Shown here piece by piece: positions 18,026 through 26,426 of a stretch of DNA of 64,000 nt. Every line of letters begins with the position of its first letter. Position 1 is the first letter of the stretch. A program made the position numbers and the translations under genes. The notes under the pieces were generated by a model. The model was not told the origin of the DNA and did no database searches. It saw only the letters and a program-made list of their open reading frames with translations. The stretch comes from an uncultured Bacteroidales bacterium (lineage in GTDB: Bacteria; Bacteroidota; Bacteroidia; Bacteroidales; Bacteroidaceae). The stretch spans positions 23,582 to 87,581 of the forward strand of contig CACYYM010000012.1 in assembly GCA_902778625.1 (NCBI GenBank), read 5' to 3'.

Positions 18026-18899
18026 GTTCCACATGCACCACCACGTGCGTTTCCTCGCCATATTGTTTCCTTAGCAAGTCCTCTATCGCCGTAGCCTTGT
18101 CGTGAGCCACAAGGAGCGGGACGTTCCCGTCCATCAGGATGTGCAGCTCGATGGCATAGTGGTTGCCTATTTTGCGAGTCCTAAGGTCGTGAGGCTCCTC
18201 CACCCCCTCCACCGAGCCGGCCAGCTGCAGAATCTCCTGCTCCACCGCGTCCGGAAGCGAATGTTCCGTCAGGTCCCCTATCCCGCCTCGCAGCAAGTCG
18301 AGCGACACCTTCGCGATGAAGATGCCCACCACGACCGATGCCAAAGGGTCGAGCACCGTCCATTTCTGCCCCAGGAAGATGGCGCCGCCAATGCCCAGAG
18401 CCGTACCGACTGAGGATAGCGCGTCGCTCCTGTGGTGCCAGGCGTTTGCCTCCAGGGCCGGCGACTTCAGTACGACCGACTGCCGGAGCGTGTAGCGGAA
18501 GATGCTTTCCTTCAGGGCGATGGACACGAGCGCTGCCCAGAATGCCAGTCGCCCCGGCACTGCCAGCTGTTCTCCCCTCGCCCAGACGAGCACCTTCGCC
18601 AGTCCGCCATAGACGATGCCAAGGCCGACGGCGAAGAGCACAAAGCCCACGACGACGCCCGCCAAGGTTTCATACTTGCCGTGACCATAGTCGTGGGTCT
18701 TGTCCTGAGGCTTTTCGCTGATGTGGACGAAGAGGAGCACGACGGCATCCGTCACGGCATCAGAGAGCGAATGGACGGCGTCGGCCACCATCGCAGCACT
18801 TCCGGCCACGATGCCTGCCACGAACTTGAAGGCCAGCAGCAGCAGGTTCATCGCACCGCCGCAGAGGGTCACCCGGTAGATTCTCGTGCTCCTGTTCAT
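18006..18899 (-). CDS. Cation diffusion facilitator (CDF) metal exporter
   Basis: A 297-residue inner-membrane protein with about six hydrophobic segments (residues 10-200) and a cytoplasmic C-terminal domain (about 205-297). The metal-site motifs are visible in the second segment (DAVHSLSDAVTD) and the fifth (AWHHRSDALSS, the HxxxD pair). It probably exports Zn2+, Fe2+ or Mn2+ in exchange for protons. A minus-strand -7 box lies at 18923-18930. The divergently transcribed small secreted protein starts 124 bp away. Confidence 0.92.
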   Translation of the reverse strand: MNRSTRIYRVTLCGGAMNLLLLAFKFVAGIVAGSAAMVADAVHSLSDAVTDAVVLLFVHISEKPQDKTHDYGHGKYETLAGVVVGFVLFAVGLGIVYGGLAKVLVWARGEQLAVPGRLAFWAALVSIALKESIFRYTLRQSVVLKSPALEANAWHHRSDALSSVGTALGIGGAIFLGQKWTVLDPLASVVVGIFIAKVSLDLLRGGIGDLTEHSLPDAVEQEILQLAGSVEGVEEPHDLRTRKIGNHYAIELHILMDGNVPLLVAHDKATAIEDLLRKQYGEETHVVVHVEPISQPT

Positions 18900-18922
18900 C
18901 GCGGATCATGCTTTCTCCGGCA

Positions 18923-18930
18923 CAAAGTTA
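18923..18930 (-). promoter_or_regulatory. -7 box TAACTTTG for the CDF gene
   Basis: CAAAGTTA on the plus strand reads TAACTTTG on the minus strand, 23 bp before the CDF start. No exact -33 TTG was found at 19 bp. Confidence 0.55.
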
Positions 18931-18984
18931 CAGCTTTTTCCTGACATTCGCACGCTTTGGCCGTACATTTTTGATTTTTGGATT

Positions 18985-19014
18985 TTGATTTTTACGCAAT
19001 AAGTTGTAACTTTG
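18985..19014 (+). promoter_or_regulatory. Perfect TTG-N19-TAACTTTG promoter
   Basis: TTG at 18985-18987, a 19-bp spacer, and TAACTTTG at 19007-19014. The -33 TTG lies inside a heptamer tract (TTTTTGA, TTTTTGG, ATTTTGA, TTTTTAC; 18968-18995). The start codon at 19024 is 9 bases beyond the -7 box. Confidence 0.8.
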
Positions 19015-19023
19015 CACCCCGAA

Positions 19024-19425
19024 ATGCAACAGACCCGCCACATACTTCCACTTCTGCCGGCACTTTTTGCCCTGCTGCTGACCGTTTTTCATGGCGTGCA
19101 GAGGGATGAGTCCGTGCCTGCCGGAAACGGCATCGGCGAGTGGGAGTCCGCGCTGACAGCGGCCAAGCACCATGTGCCGGAGGCCACGCTGACCGATGCC
19201 GCCTGGCTCTACCGCATTTGCAGTTCGCGGCCCCAGCGCGTCGTCCCCACCTACGGTGCAGGTTCGCAGAGGATATCAGGCTCGGCTTCTGCCGCTGCCA
19301 AAAGGCATAATGTTTCACTCCTTAAACTCTGCTACGACTGCAGATGCCGACGCGAGACGGCGCCCTTCTGCACGTCGGCCTCAAGGCACTACTACGTCAT
19401 TGCCCTGAGGCACATTCTTTGTTGA
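19024..19425 (+). CDS. Small secreted protein of unknown function
   Basis: A 133-residue protein. The ATG at 19024 follows a perfect promoter. Residues 1-25 form a signal peptide or single membrane anchor (ILPLLPALFALLLTVF). The mature part carries SSRPQRVVPTYG and a Cys-containing end (CYDCRCRRETAPFC ... YYVIALRHILC); this arrangement resembles small conserved Bacteroidales exported proteins I cannot name. It is divergent from the CDF metal exporter, so a link to metal stress is possible but unproven. The next 327 bp hold repeats, not genes. Confidence 0.6.
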   Translation: MQQTRHILPLLPALFALLLTVFHGVQRDESVPAGNGIGEWESALTAAKHHVPEATLTDAAWLYRICSSRPQRVVPTYGAGSQRISGSASAAAKRHNVSLLKLCYDCRCRRETAPFCTSASRHYYVIALRHILC

Positions 19426-19500
19426 GGAAGAAGATGTTACATCGTGGCTGCATTGCAGTAGGCAAAAGCAAGGCATCCACAAATCCACCAGGGAAACCTT

Positions 19501-19690
19501 CACGAGGATTTCACCAAATCCACACGAGGATTTCACCAAATCCACACGAGGATTTCGCCAAACCTTCACGAGGATTTCGCAGACGCATCGCGTTTAGTTG
19601 GAAAACTAAACACGTTTAACCAGCCAACTAAACACGTTTAATCGGCCAACTAAACACGTTTAATCGGCCAACTAAACACGTTGCGTTTGC
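19501..19690. repeat. Two abutting 22-bp arrays of unrelated sequence (families B and C)
   Basis: Family B: CACGAGGATTT begins at 19501, 19523, 19545 and 19567, exactly 22 bp apart. Family C: AACTAAACACG begins at 19604, 19626, 19648 and 19670, also exactly 22 bp apart. The sequences are unrelated but the period and the CACG word are shared. The 327-bp gap contains nothing else recognisable apart from the start region of the next gene. Confidence 0.9.
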
Positions 19691-19752
19691 AAGCCTTCCC
19701 CACACCCTCACATTTCAACACATTAACATTACAACATCTTAACCTAACAATT

Positions 19753-20142
19753 ATGTCAAGTTTCAAGAATCTGGAGATGGCCTACGCCGTTTCCATACAT
19801 CCACATATCACAGTCAAGAAGTCGCTTTTCCAGACCAAAGTCATCTACACTCCAACCGAAAGTCCCGTCCGGCCCATCACCCAGGAGTACACGCCAACCG
19901 AAGGCAGCCGCCTCTTGAGCCTTCTCGATATGCCGAAAGACAAGCTCCTGGCGGAACTCAAGCAGAAGGGAGCACCCGCCTCGGGCAGCAACGGACACTA
20001 TCACCTCGAGGCCTGCCTGAGCGACGATCACCAGTTCTGCGCCCTGCAAATGTTTCGCTATGCCGACTTCAGCTACATTGCCATCGGCGAGCCACGCTTC
20101 TATGAGGGCGACGAAGCTAAAACCATCGCACAAATCTTGTAG
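19753..20142 (+). CDS. Conserved-looking small cytoplasmic protein upstream of nhaD
   Basis: A 129-residue protein I do not recognise. It has no signal peptide or membrane segment. It contains two similar motifs (IYTPTESPVRPITQ and EYTPTEGSRLLSLL) and ends two bases before the nhaD start, so it is translationally coupled to the antiporter. A role in regulating or assembling NhaD is possible but is only inferred from spacing. The ATG at 19753 is preferred because the in-frame codons upstream are repeat sequence. Confidence 0.6.
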   Translation: MSSFKNLEMAYAVSIHPHITVKKSLFQTKVIYTPTESPVRPITQEYTPTEGSRLLSLLDMPKDKLLAELKQKGAPASGSNGHYHLEACLSDDHQFCALQMFRYADFSYIAIGEPRFYEGDEAKTIAQIL

Positions 20143-20144
20143 AC

Positions 20145-21485
20145 ATGAGTACACTGACAATGACTATCGTCGCCGTCTTTTGCATCGGCTACTTCCTCAT
20201 TGCCCTCGAGAGCATCACAAAAATCAACAAGGCCGCCATCGCACTGCTGATGATGGCCGTGACGTGGACCCTCTTCATGCTCGACCCCGCAGGCTATCTG
20301 TCCGTCGCCGACGGGCAGGCAGCCGCGGCCGGAGCAAGCGTCATCGAGGGACACTTGGGCAGCACTTCCACCACACTCTTCTTCCTTATGGGAGCCATGA
20401 CTATCGTGGAACTCGTCGACCAAAACGGTGGCTTCAACTTCGTCCGCACCACAATGCAGACGCACAGTAAGCGCGCACTGCTCTGGCGAATGGCATTCAT
20501 GACCTTCTTCATCTCGGCCATCCTGGACAACCTCACCACATCCATCGTGATGATCATGGTGCTGAGGAAACTGGTATCCGAGCAGAAGGACCGCATCGTC
20601 TACGCGTCGCTCGTCATCATTGCAGCCAATTCGGGCGGTGCCTTCTCGCCTATCGGCGACGTCACGACCATCATGCTCTGGAACAAAGGCGTCATCACCG
20701 CCCTCGGCGTTGTGGCAAAGTTGCTCGTGCCGGCACTGGTCTCGATGATGGTGCCTGCCTATCTGCTCTCGCTCACGCTGAAGGGACGGCTCGCCTATGA
20801 AGCAGATGTGTCGGTCCAGACCAGCGCAAGCGACCTGACAGAAAAGCAGAGGAGAATCATCTTCTTCCTCGGCGTGGGCGGACTCATCTCGGTTCCCTTC
20901 TTCAAAGGACTCACAGGGTTGCCTCCCTTCGTAGGTCTGCTGCTCGTGCTCGGCCTGCTCTGGACGGTGACGGAAGTCTTCTATGCCAACCCCAACATAC
21001 AGGACGAAGACAGCGCCATGCAGAAGCGCGTGACGGATATGTTGCGACGCATCGACATGTCCACCATCTTGTTCTTCCTCGGAGTTCTGATGTCCGTGGC
21101 CTGCCTGCAGACGGTGGGCGTACTCACCACACTGGGCGAGGGGCTGAACACTGCCTTCCGCGGCAACTGCTACCTCACGACAGGCATCATCGGCATACTC
21201 TCTTCCATCGTCGACAACGTGCCTCTCGTGGCTGGCTGCATGGGCATGTATCCCGTGGCCGAAGCAGGCGACATGGCCGTCGATGGCAGTTTCTGGCAAC
21301 TGCTCTCCTACTGCGCCGGCGTGGGAGGCTCGATGCTCATCATCGGCTCGGCAGCAGGAGTGGTCGTCATGGGGCTGGAGAAAATCACCTTCGGCTGGTA
21401 CATGAAGCACATCTCGTGGCTTGCCCTGGCCGGATACCTCGCAGGAATGCTCTGCTACTGGGTGGAGGGAAACCTCATCTTCTAA
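20145..21485 (+). CDS. nhaD: NhaD-type Na+/H+ antiporter
   Basis: A 446-residue inner-membrane protein with about 11-12 hydrophobic helices. Typical NhaD/ArsB-superfamily features are present: HLGSTSTTLFFLMGAMTIVE, FFISAILDNLTTSIVM and a second inverted-repeat half with IIGILSSIVDNVPLV, so both DN-containing discontinuous helices are intact. It should export Na+ against H+. It is co-transcribed with the small gene before it and the broken NhaP2-type gene 10 bp after it. Confidence 0.92.
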   Translation: MSTLTMTIVAVFCIGYFLIALESITKINKAAIALLMMAVTWTLFMLDPAGYLSVADGQAAAAGASVIEGHLGSTSTTLFFLMGAMTIVELVDQNGGFNFVRTTMQTHSKRALLWRMAFMTFFISAILDNLTTSIVMIMVLRKLVSEQKDRIVYASLVIIAANSGGAFSPIGDVTTIMLWNKGVITALGVVAKLLVPALVSMMVPAYLLSLTLKGRLAYEADVSVQTSASDLTEKQRRIIFFLGVGGLISVPFFKGLTGLPPFVGLLLVLGLLWTVTEVFYANPNIQDEDSAMQKRVTDMLRRIDMSTILFFLGVLMSVACLQTVGVLTTLGEGLNTAFRGNCYLTTGIIGILSSIVDNVPLVAGCMGMYPVAEAGDMAVDGSFWQLLSYCAGVGGSMLIIGSAAGVVVMGLEKITFGWYMKHISWLALAGYLAGMLCYWVEGNLIF

Positions 21486-21495
21486 ACTCACAAAG

Positions 21496-22336
21496 ATGAC
21501 TTTCACTACAGAGAACTTCCTCTTCCTCGACGCAGTGCTCATCCTGGCAAGCATCGTCATCAGCAAGTGGGGCTACCGTTTCGGCATCCCCACCTTGCTC
21601 CTTTTCCTCTTCACCGGCATGCTCTTCGGCACCGACGGGCTTGGACTGGAGTTCAACAGCCACGAGGATGCGCAGCTCATAGGCATGTTGTCGCTCTCCG
21701 TCATACTCTTCTCCGGCGGCATGGACACGAAAAGGCGCGACATAGAACCTGTGGTGGGACAGGGGCTGACGCTCTCCACCGTTGGCGTGCTCATCACGAC
21801 GGCCGTCACCGGACTGCTCATCTACTATCTCTCCAAGTGGACCGACCTCGACATCGGCCTGTCTCTGGCCTTTCCACACGCCCTTCCGGGCTAAAGTGTT
21901 CCTCTCGTGGGTAGGTCTTCGAGGCGCCGTGCCCATCATCTTTGCCACATATCCTGTCATAGCAGGCATCGAGGATGCCGACTTCCTTTTCAACGTGGTG
22001 TTCGTCATCACGCTCCTCTCGCTCGCCCTGCAAGGCACAACCATCACGACAGCTGCCCGATGGCTCGGTCTGGCCACTGAGGAAGAGAAGGACAGCAACG
22101 ACTTCGGCATAGAGTTGCCCGACGAACTGGAATCGAAACTGACGGAAGTGACGCTGACAAAAGAGCAGTTGGCAGGCGGAGCACGCTTGCAGGACTTGCA
22201 GTTCCCGAAGGGTACATTGGTGATGATGGTGAAGCGCGAGGGCAGTTTCATAGTGCCCAACGGACAGATGGAAATGCGTGCAGGCGACATCCTGCTCACC
22301 ATCGCGCACCAAAGCGTACAGGAAAAACTGTCCTAA
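21496..22336 (+). pseudogene. NhaP2/CvrA-type K+/H+ antiporter with an internal deletion
   Basis: The first frame from ATG 21496 encodes about 125 residues of a CPA1 antiporter (TMs 1-4, FLFTGMLFGTDGLGLEF) and stops at 21894. A second frame carries the C-terminus from FRAKVFLSWVGLRGAVP onward, with an RCK/TrkA_C-like domain (about 22130-22330). At about 21869-21881 the coding sequence jumps from helix 4-5 to a late helix and changes frame, so roughly 250 residues are missing relative to intact members. Both flanking fragments look otherwise undamaged, suggesting a recent deletion (or an assembly collapse). Confidence 0.85.
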
Positions 22337-22374
22337 ACCACACGTCTAACAAGTCATCCTGCTCCATTCCTTAT

Positions 22375-22421
22375 AAAGAAGCGATGCACTCCTCAGCAAG
22401 AGAGAAGTGCATCGCTTCTTT
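22375..22421. terminator. Bidirectional terminator hairpin
   Basis: A perfect 16-bp inverted repeat (arms 22375-22390 and 22406-22421) with a 15-base loop, flanked by T-rich and A-rich tails, lies between the convergent antiporter and C1 peptidase genes. Confidence 0.9.
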
Positions 22422-22453
22422 ATATTATATAATATGTATATCCCGGGCAAGCA

Positions 22454-23674
22454 TCAGATGCCAAGCTTCTGACGGATGTCCTGCGGGATGGCGTTCTTGT
22501 TGATGACGATGTTCATGGTCTTGTAGGCGGCATAGGCCGGGCTGACGTACCAGAAGCCTTTGTAGGGACCGCTCTCGCCCCACGAGTTCTTCATCATGAA
22601 GTATTCCTTGCCGAACTGGTCCTTGGCCAGGCCGTAGATCTGCATGCCGTGGTCGTCGGTCGTCTCCCAATTGTCGTAAGCCTCCTGACGCATCTCGGGC
22701 GTGATTTCCTTCTCGGCATTGGCCTTGACGATCTCCACTTTCTCGGAGACCTGCTCGCCTGTCCAACGTGCCTGGTCGCTGCCCACGCCTGCCTTGAACT
22801 TGGTGTCGGGCACCATGGCCACGCTCTTGTTCTTTCCCGAGCGACGGCTGAATCCGTCCTCGCTGACGTCGGCTCCCCATGCAAAGGTCCAGCCGTTCTT
22901 GACGCTCTCGAACATGACGCGCATCAGGTCGTCGAGGGGCAGGTTGTACGAGCTGGCCCAGCGCCAGTTGTCTTCAATCTCGAGGATGAAGGTGCTCCAG
23001 TAGGGATGGTGCGTATAGCTGGTGAGGCTGACGTAGTCATTGGGGTCGAGCTTGAGGTAATCCTTGACGAAGCTCTGTGGTGTGTAGCGCACGCCTTTGT
23101 ACTCGAACTCCTCAGGGCACTTGCCGAAGTAGCCGTCGAGCATGCTCTGCAGGGCGCCTTTCCAAGCCTTGGGATAGATCTTCTTTGCTCCGCTCTTCGA
23201 GATGCTCTGCAGGTAGGCAGTCATCGGAGGGAAGAGCTGGCCGAAGTTGAAGAGCGAGTCGCCGTATTCGGTGATGGGATAAGGCATGAGCCCTTCGGGA
23301 ACGAGGCCATAGTGCTCCATGCAGTAGATGGCGTCCTCGAACGAGCCGCCCTGGCTGAAGCTGGCGTCGCCATGGGTGCGGACGTGCTTGTCGGCGCGGT
23401 CAACGTAGGTCTTGCTGATGAGGAACGACTCGCAGAGGTCGAGGTCGTCCTTCAGGGCAGGGTTCTTCTTGATGGCTTCGCTCTCGAGGAATGCCAGCGA
23501 AGAATAAGCCCAGCAAGTACCCGAACTGTTCTGGTTCTTGATGCTTGTAACGGGCTGTTCGATGATGGTTGTGAAGATGAGGGAGTCGTTGTCTGCTTTC
23601 TTCTCCTTCTTGTCCTTGGCTGCTGCAGGCATGATGAGCAGGGCAGCTGCCGCTAGTGCGATGAGTTTTTTCAT
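22454..23674 (-). CDS. Secreted C1B (bleomycin hydrolase-like) cysteine peptidase
   Basis: A 406-residue protein with a signal peptide (1-19). The papain-clan catalytic residues are visible: Cys54 in SSGTCWAYSS, His in TDDHGMQIYG and Asn in MKNSWGESG. It is shorter than cytoplasmic bleomycin hydrolases. It is probably a periplasmic aminopeptidase. It lies last in an operon after the Xaa-Pro aminopeptidase (30-bp gap), so peptide breakdown accompanies the GH5 mannanase. A paralogue is at 30687-32054. Confidence 0.9.
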   Translation of the reverse strand: MKKLIALAAAALLIMPAAAKDKKEKKADNDSLIFTTIIEQPVTSIKNQNSSGTCWAYSSLAFLESEAIKKNPALKDDLDLCESFLISKTYVDRADKHVRTHGDASFSQGGSFEDAIYCMEHYGLVPEGLMPYPITEYGDSLFNFGQLFPPMTAYLQSISKSGAKKIYPKAWKGALQSMLDGYFGKCPEEFEYKGVRYTPQSFVKDYLKLDPNDYVSLTSYTHHPYWSTFILEIEDNWRWASSYNLPLDDLMRVMFESVKNGWTFAWGADVSEDGFSRRSGKNKSVAMVPDTKFKAGVGSDQARWTGEQVSEKVEIVKANAEKEITPEMRQEAYDNWETTDDHGMQIYGLAKDQFGKEYFMMKNSWGESGPYKGFWYVSPAYAAYKTMNIVINKNAIPQDIRQKLGI

Positions 23675-23682
23675 TTCCTTTA

Positions 23683-23703
23683 TTTTGAATTTTGAATTTT
23701 GAA
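23683..23703. repeat. Heptamer tract TTTTGAA, three units
   Basis: Three head-to-tail TTTTGAA heptamers fill the 30-bp gap between two peptidase genes, in the same manner as the tracts at 9656, 26395 and 53487. Confidence 0.75.
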
Positions 23704-23704
23704 T

Positions 23705-25069
23705 TTAATACGGTATTCTGTCTTTCCCCAGGAAGCGGCAACCGTCCTTCGTGATGAGGATGTCGTCCTCGATGCGAATGCCGCCGAAGTCCTTGTAGGT
23801 CTCAAGCAGGTCGAAGTTGAGGAACTCCTTGCAATGGCCTGTCGAGCGCCAGTCGTCGATAAGGGCGGGGATGAAGTAGATGCCAGGCTCGTCGGTCATG
23901 ACGAAGCCTTCCTGAAGGCGGCGGCCACAACGCAGGCAATTCGTTCCGAACTGCTCGAGATTGGGGCGCACCTCATCGTCGAAGCCGACGTAAATCTGTC
24001 CGAGGCCTTCCATATCGTGGACGTCCATGCCCATCATGTGACCGAGGCCGTGAGGCATGAACATGGCATGAGCGCCAGCCCGAACGGCTTCGTCCGTATC
24101 GCCCTTCATCAAGCCCAGTTCCTTGAGTCGCTCGGTCATGAGTCGGCACACACCAAAGTGCACGTTCCACCACTTTACGCCTGGAGCCGCAAGCGTCAAG
24201 GCAAAGTCGTGACACTCGACCACGATGTCGTAAATCTCCTTTTGGCGTTGGGTGAAGGTGCCGCTGACGGGCATGGTGCGGGTATTGTCGCTGCAGTAGT
24301 TCTCGTTCGTCTCGGCCCCGGCATCACAAAGGAAAAGGCGCCCTGCTTCGAGAGGACGGGGACTGGGATAGCCGTGCATTATCTCGCCATGCTGGGTAAC
24401 GATAGGCGGGAAGCTGACCATACAGCCGCGGCTGCTGGCTATACCGCTGATTCGGCCCGCTATCTCCTGTTCCGTCACACCCGGGCGGCACATCTGCATG
24501 GCCGTGGTGTGCATCTCGTAACCGATAGCACAAGCGCGCTCGATTTCTTCTATTTCGCCCTGGCTCTTCACGGCTCTCTGGTCCACTACGGCTTTGATGA
24601 GTTCCAGGCTGGCAGCCTCTTTCTGCCCGGAGGGATGGATGCACAGCATGTCCATGAGTTGAATCATGGTATCGTGGCGATAGGGCGGCAGGAAATGGAT
24701 GCGCTGACCGCTTGCCTTAGCTTTCCTGATGAAGTCGGCAAGGCTTTTCATCGGCAAAGTCTTGGCCACACCACATTCGGCAGCCATATCGGCCACGCTA
24801 TTCACCGAACCGAACCAAACGATGTCGTCGATATCGATGTCGTCGCCAACAAGGTACTCTTGGTTGTTGTCTACATCGATAACACCAGCCAAGCCCTCGC
24901 GATGAAGTCCGAAGAAATAGAGGAACGAGCTGTCCTGGCGGAAGCGATAAACGTTGCTGGGATAGTTGGCCGGCGAGTCGTTATTGCCCATGAGCAAGAT
25001 GATGCCGGAGCCTATCCTTTGTTTGAGCAGCCTGCGCCGCTCGATATAAACTGATTTGTCGAATAACAT
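23705..25069 (-). CDS. pepP: Xaa-Pro aminopeptidase (M24B)
   Basis: A 454-residue enzyme with an N-terminal creatinase-like domain (about 1-165) and a C-terminal pita-bread domain. The dinuclear metal ligands appear in order: CDAGAETN, CSDNTRTM, PHGLGHMMG, TDEPGIY and IRIEDD. It releases N-terminal residues linked to proline. No signal peptide is seen, so it is cytoplasmic. It is placed 10 bp downstream of the GH5_7 gene and 30 bp upstream of a C1B peptidase, suggesting one transcript. Confidence 0.93.
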   Translation of the reverse strand: MLFDKSVYIERRRLLKQRIGSGIILLMGNNDSPANYPSNVYRFRQDSSFLYFFGLHREGLAGVIDVDNNQEYLVGDDIDIDDIVWFGSVNSVADMAAECGVAKTLPMKSLADFIRKAKASGQRIHFLPPYRHDTMIQLMDMLCIHPSGQKEAASLELIKAVVDQRAVKSQGEIEEIERACAIGYEMHTTAMQMCRPGVTEQEIAGRISGIASSRGCMVSFPPIVTQHGEIMHGYPSPRPLEAGRLFLCDAGAETNENYCSDNTRTMPVSGTFTQRQKEIYDIVVECHDFALTLAAPGVKWWNVHFGVCRLMTERLKELGLMKGDTDEAVRAGAHAMFMPHGLGHMMGMDVHDMEGLGQIYVGFDDEVRPNLEQFGTNCLRCGRRLQEGFVMTDEPGIYFIPALIDDWRSTGHCKEFLNFDLLETYKDFGGIRIEDDILITKDGCRFLGKDRIPY

Positions 25070-25079
25070 AAGCTTTGAT

Positions 25080-26396
25080 TTAAAGGTCGCTTGCTATCAT
25101 TTTGATGACTTTGAGCGTGGACGAGTCGCGGGCAAAGACTGCATTGAGGCCTTGTTCCTCTTGAGCTGGGTCGCCTACATAATCGTCCCATCGTTGCCAA
25201 CGAACATGCTTAGGCTCGGCATAACCGCCCCAAGCCCAGAACAAGCAGCCCTGCAACTTGCCTTCGCTCAATAGGCCAAAGCAGTAGGCATAGTAGCAGT
25301 CGCGACCTATTGTGGGCGAGCCTGGCTCGATGAGATAGCCATCGCGAGGATAGCCGAACTCCTCCAGAACCATGGGCTTGTTCAAGTCCTTAACGGCTTC
25401 ATAGCAACGGTCCATATAGGCTCGCGTCTTCTTTGCTGCAAATGCTACGCTGTCCACGACAGATGTCTCGCCATTCTTCGCCAAGCCATTCGTGAGCGGA
25501 CCGCTTGCCGGGCCAAGCCAATGCCAGTTGTAGGGCCATATGTGGATGCAAACGTAGTCAATCTCAGGGAAGGCATGAACTTGGCGGAACAGTTCTGCAT
25601 CCTCTTCGCAACCCTCGAGACCTTCGCTTCCTGTCGTGACTAAGTGATTGCTGTCGAGGCTCTTGATGAGTTTCGCCTGTGCCTCAACCCATTCTGCAAA
25701 ACAAGCTTTGGTCACAGAATCGCGAGCAAAGGCACGGGGCTCATTGGCAAGCTCCCAAGCCATAATGGCTGGCGACTCGCTATAAGGCTCACCCGTAACG
25801 GTATTGGTGCGCGAAACGATGTGACGAACATGACGCTCCGCCATTGCCTTTGCACTATCGTTCTTCACGAATTGGCAATGGTAAGCCTGAGCGATGGTCC
25901 AATCCGACCAGTCGGGTACAGGACCGCAACCTGCCCACTCGAGATAAGCGCCGTAGCCTCCGCTCCATTCCCAGGAGTTGTTCAGGAAAAGAACGGCTGT
26001 CATTTCGCGCTTCTCGAGCTCTGCAATGAGATAGTCCAAGCCCTTGAGAATGGTGTCGTTATACACGCCTGGTTCGGGCTGAAGGACGGGAAGAACGTGC
26101 GATGCTACGGTATCAGGACCTTCGCCACCAACGAGGACACGCACATTGCTGATGCCCACTTCTTGCATCAAGTCGAGCTCCTTGGCAAGGCGTTCTCTGT
26201 CGCCACCCTGACCTTCGCTGGCCAGAACTGCTCCATACCAGAAATTCGTGCCGATGAACTTGTACTCTTTATCGCCTCGATAGAACTTGCCGTCCTTTGT
26301 CGTGACAAAAACCTTGCTGCTCTCGGACTCGCCTTGACAAGCAACGAGACCTAACAAACAGCCAATGGCTAGGAGATAAGCAATGTGCCTCTTCAT
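25080..26396 (-). CDS. GH5 (subfamily 7-like) beta-mannanase lipoprotein
   Basis: A 438-residue protein. Residues 1-20 are a lipoprotein signal with Cys20 in the lipobox (LVAC), so it is membrane-anchored, probably on the outer membrane. The GH5 barrel carries the acid/base Glu219 in WELANEPR and the nucleophile Glu346 in VLEEFG, with the GH5_7-like NFWYGAVLAS and NNSWEWSGGYGAYLEWAG segments. It should cut beta-1,4-mannan internally. It lies 30 bp downstream of an AraC regulator gene, its likely activator. Confidence 0.9.
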   Translation of the reverse strand: MKRHIAYLLAIGCLLGLVACQGESESSKVFVTTKDGKFYRGDKEYKFIGTNFWYGAVLASEGQGGDRERLAKELDLMQEVGISNVRVLVGGEGPDTVASHVLPVLQPEPGVYNDTILKGLDYLIAELEKREMTAVLFLNNSWEWSGGYGAYLEWAGCGPVPDWSDWTIAQAYHCQFVKNDSAKAMAERHVRHIVSRTNTVTGEPYSESPAIMAWELANEPRAFARDSVTKACFAEWVEAQAKLIKSLDSNHLVTTGSEGLEGCEEDAELFRQVHAFPEIDYVCIHIWPYNWHWLGPASGPLTNGLAKNGETSVVDSVAFAAKKTRAYMDRCYEAVKDLNKPMVLEEFGYPRDGYLIEPGSPTIGRDCYYAYCFGLLSEGKLQGCLFWAWGGYAEPKHVRWQRWDDYVGDPAQEEQGLNAVFARDSSTLKVIKMIASDL

Positions 26397-26426
26397 TTTG
26401 AATTTTGTATTAAAGAATTATGTATT

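Noticed and set aside
19501..19690. CRISPR-like array
   Set aside because: Units are only 22 bp and directly adjacent, with no variable spacers of 30 bp or more and no cas genes.
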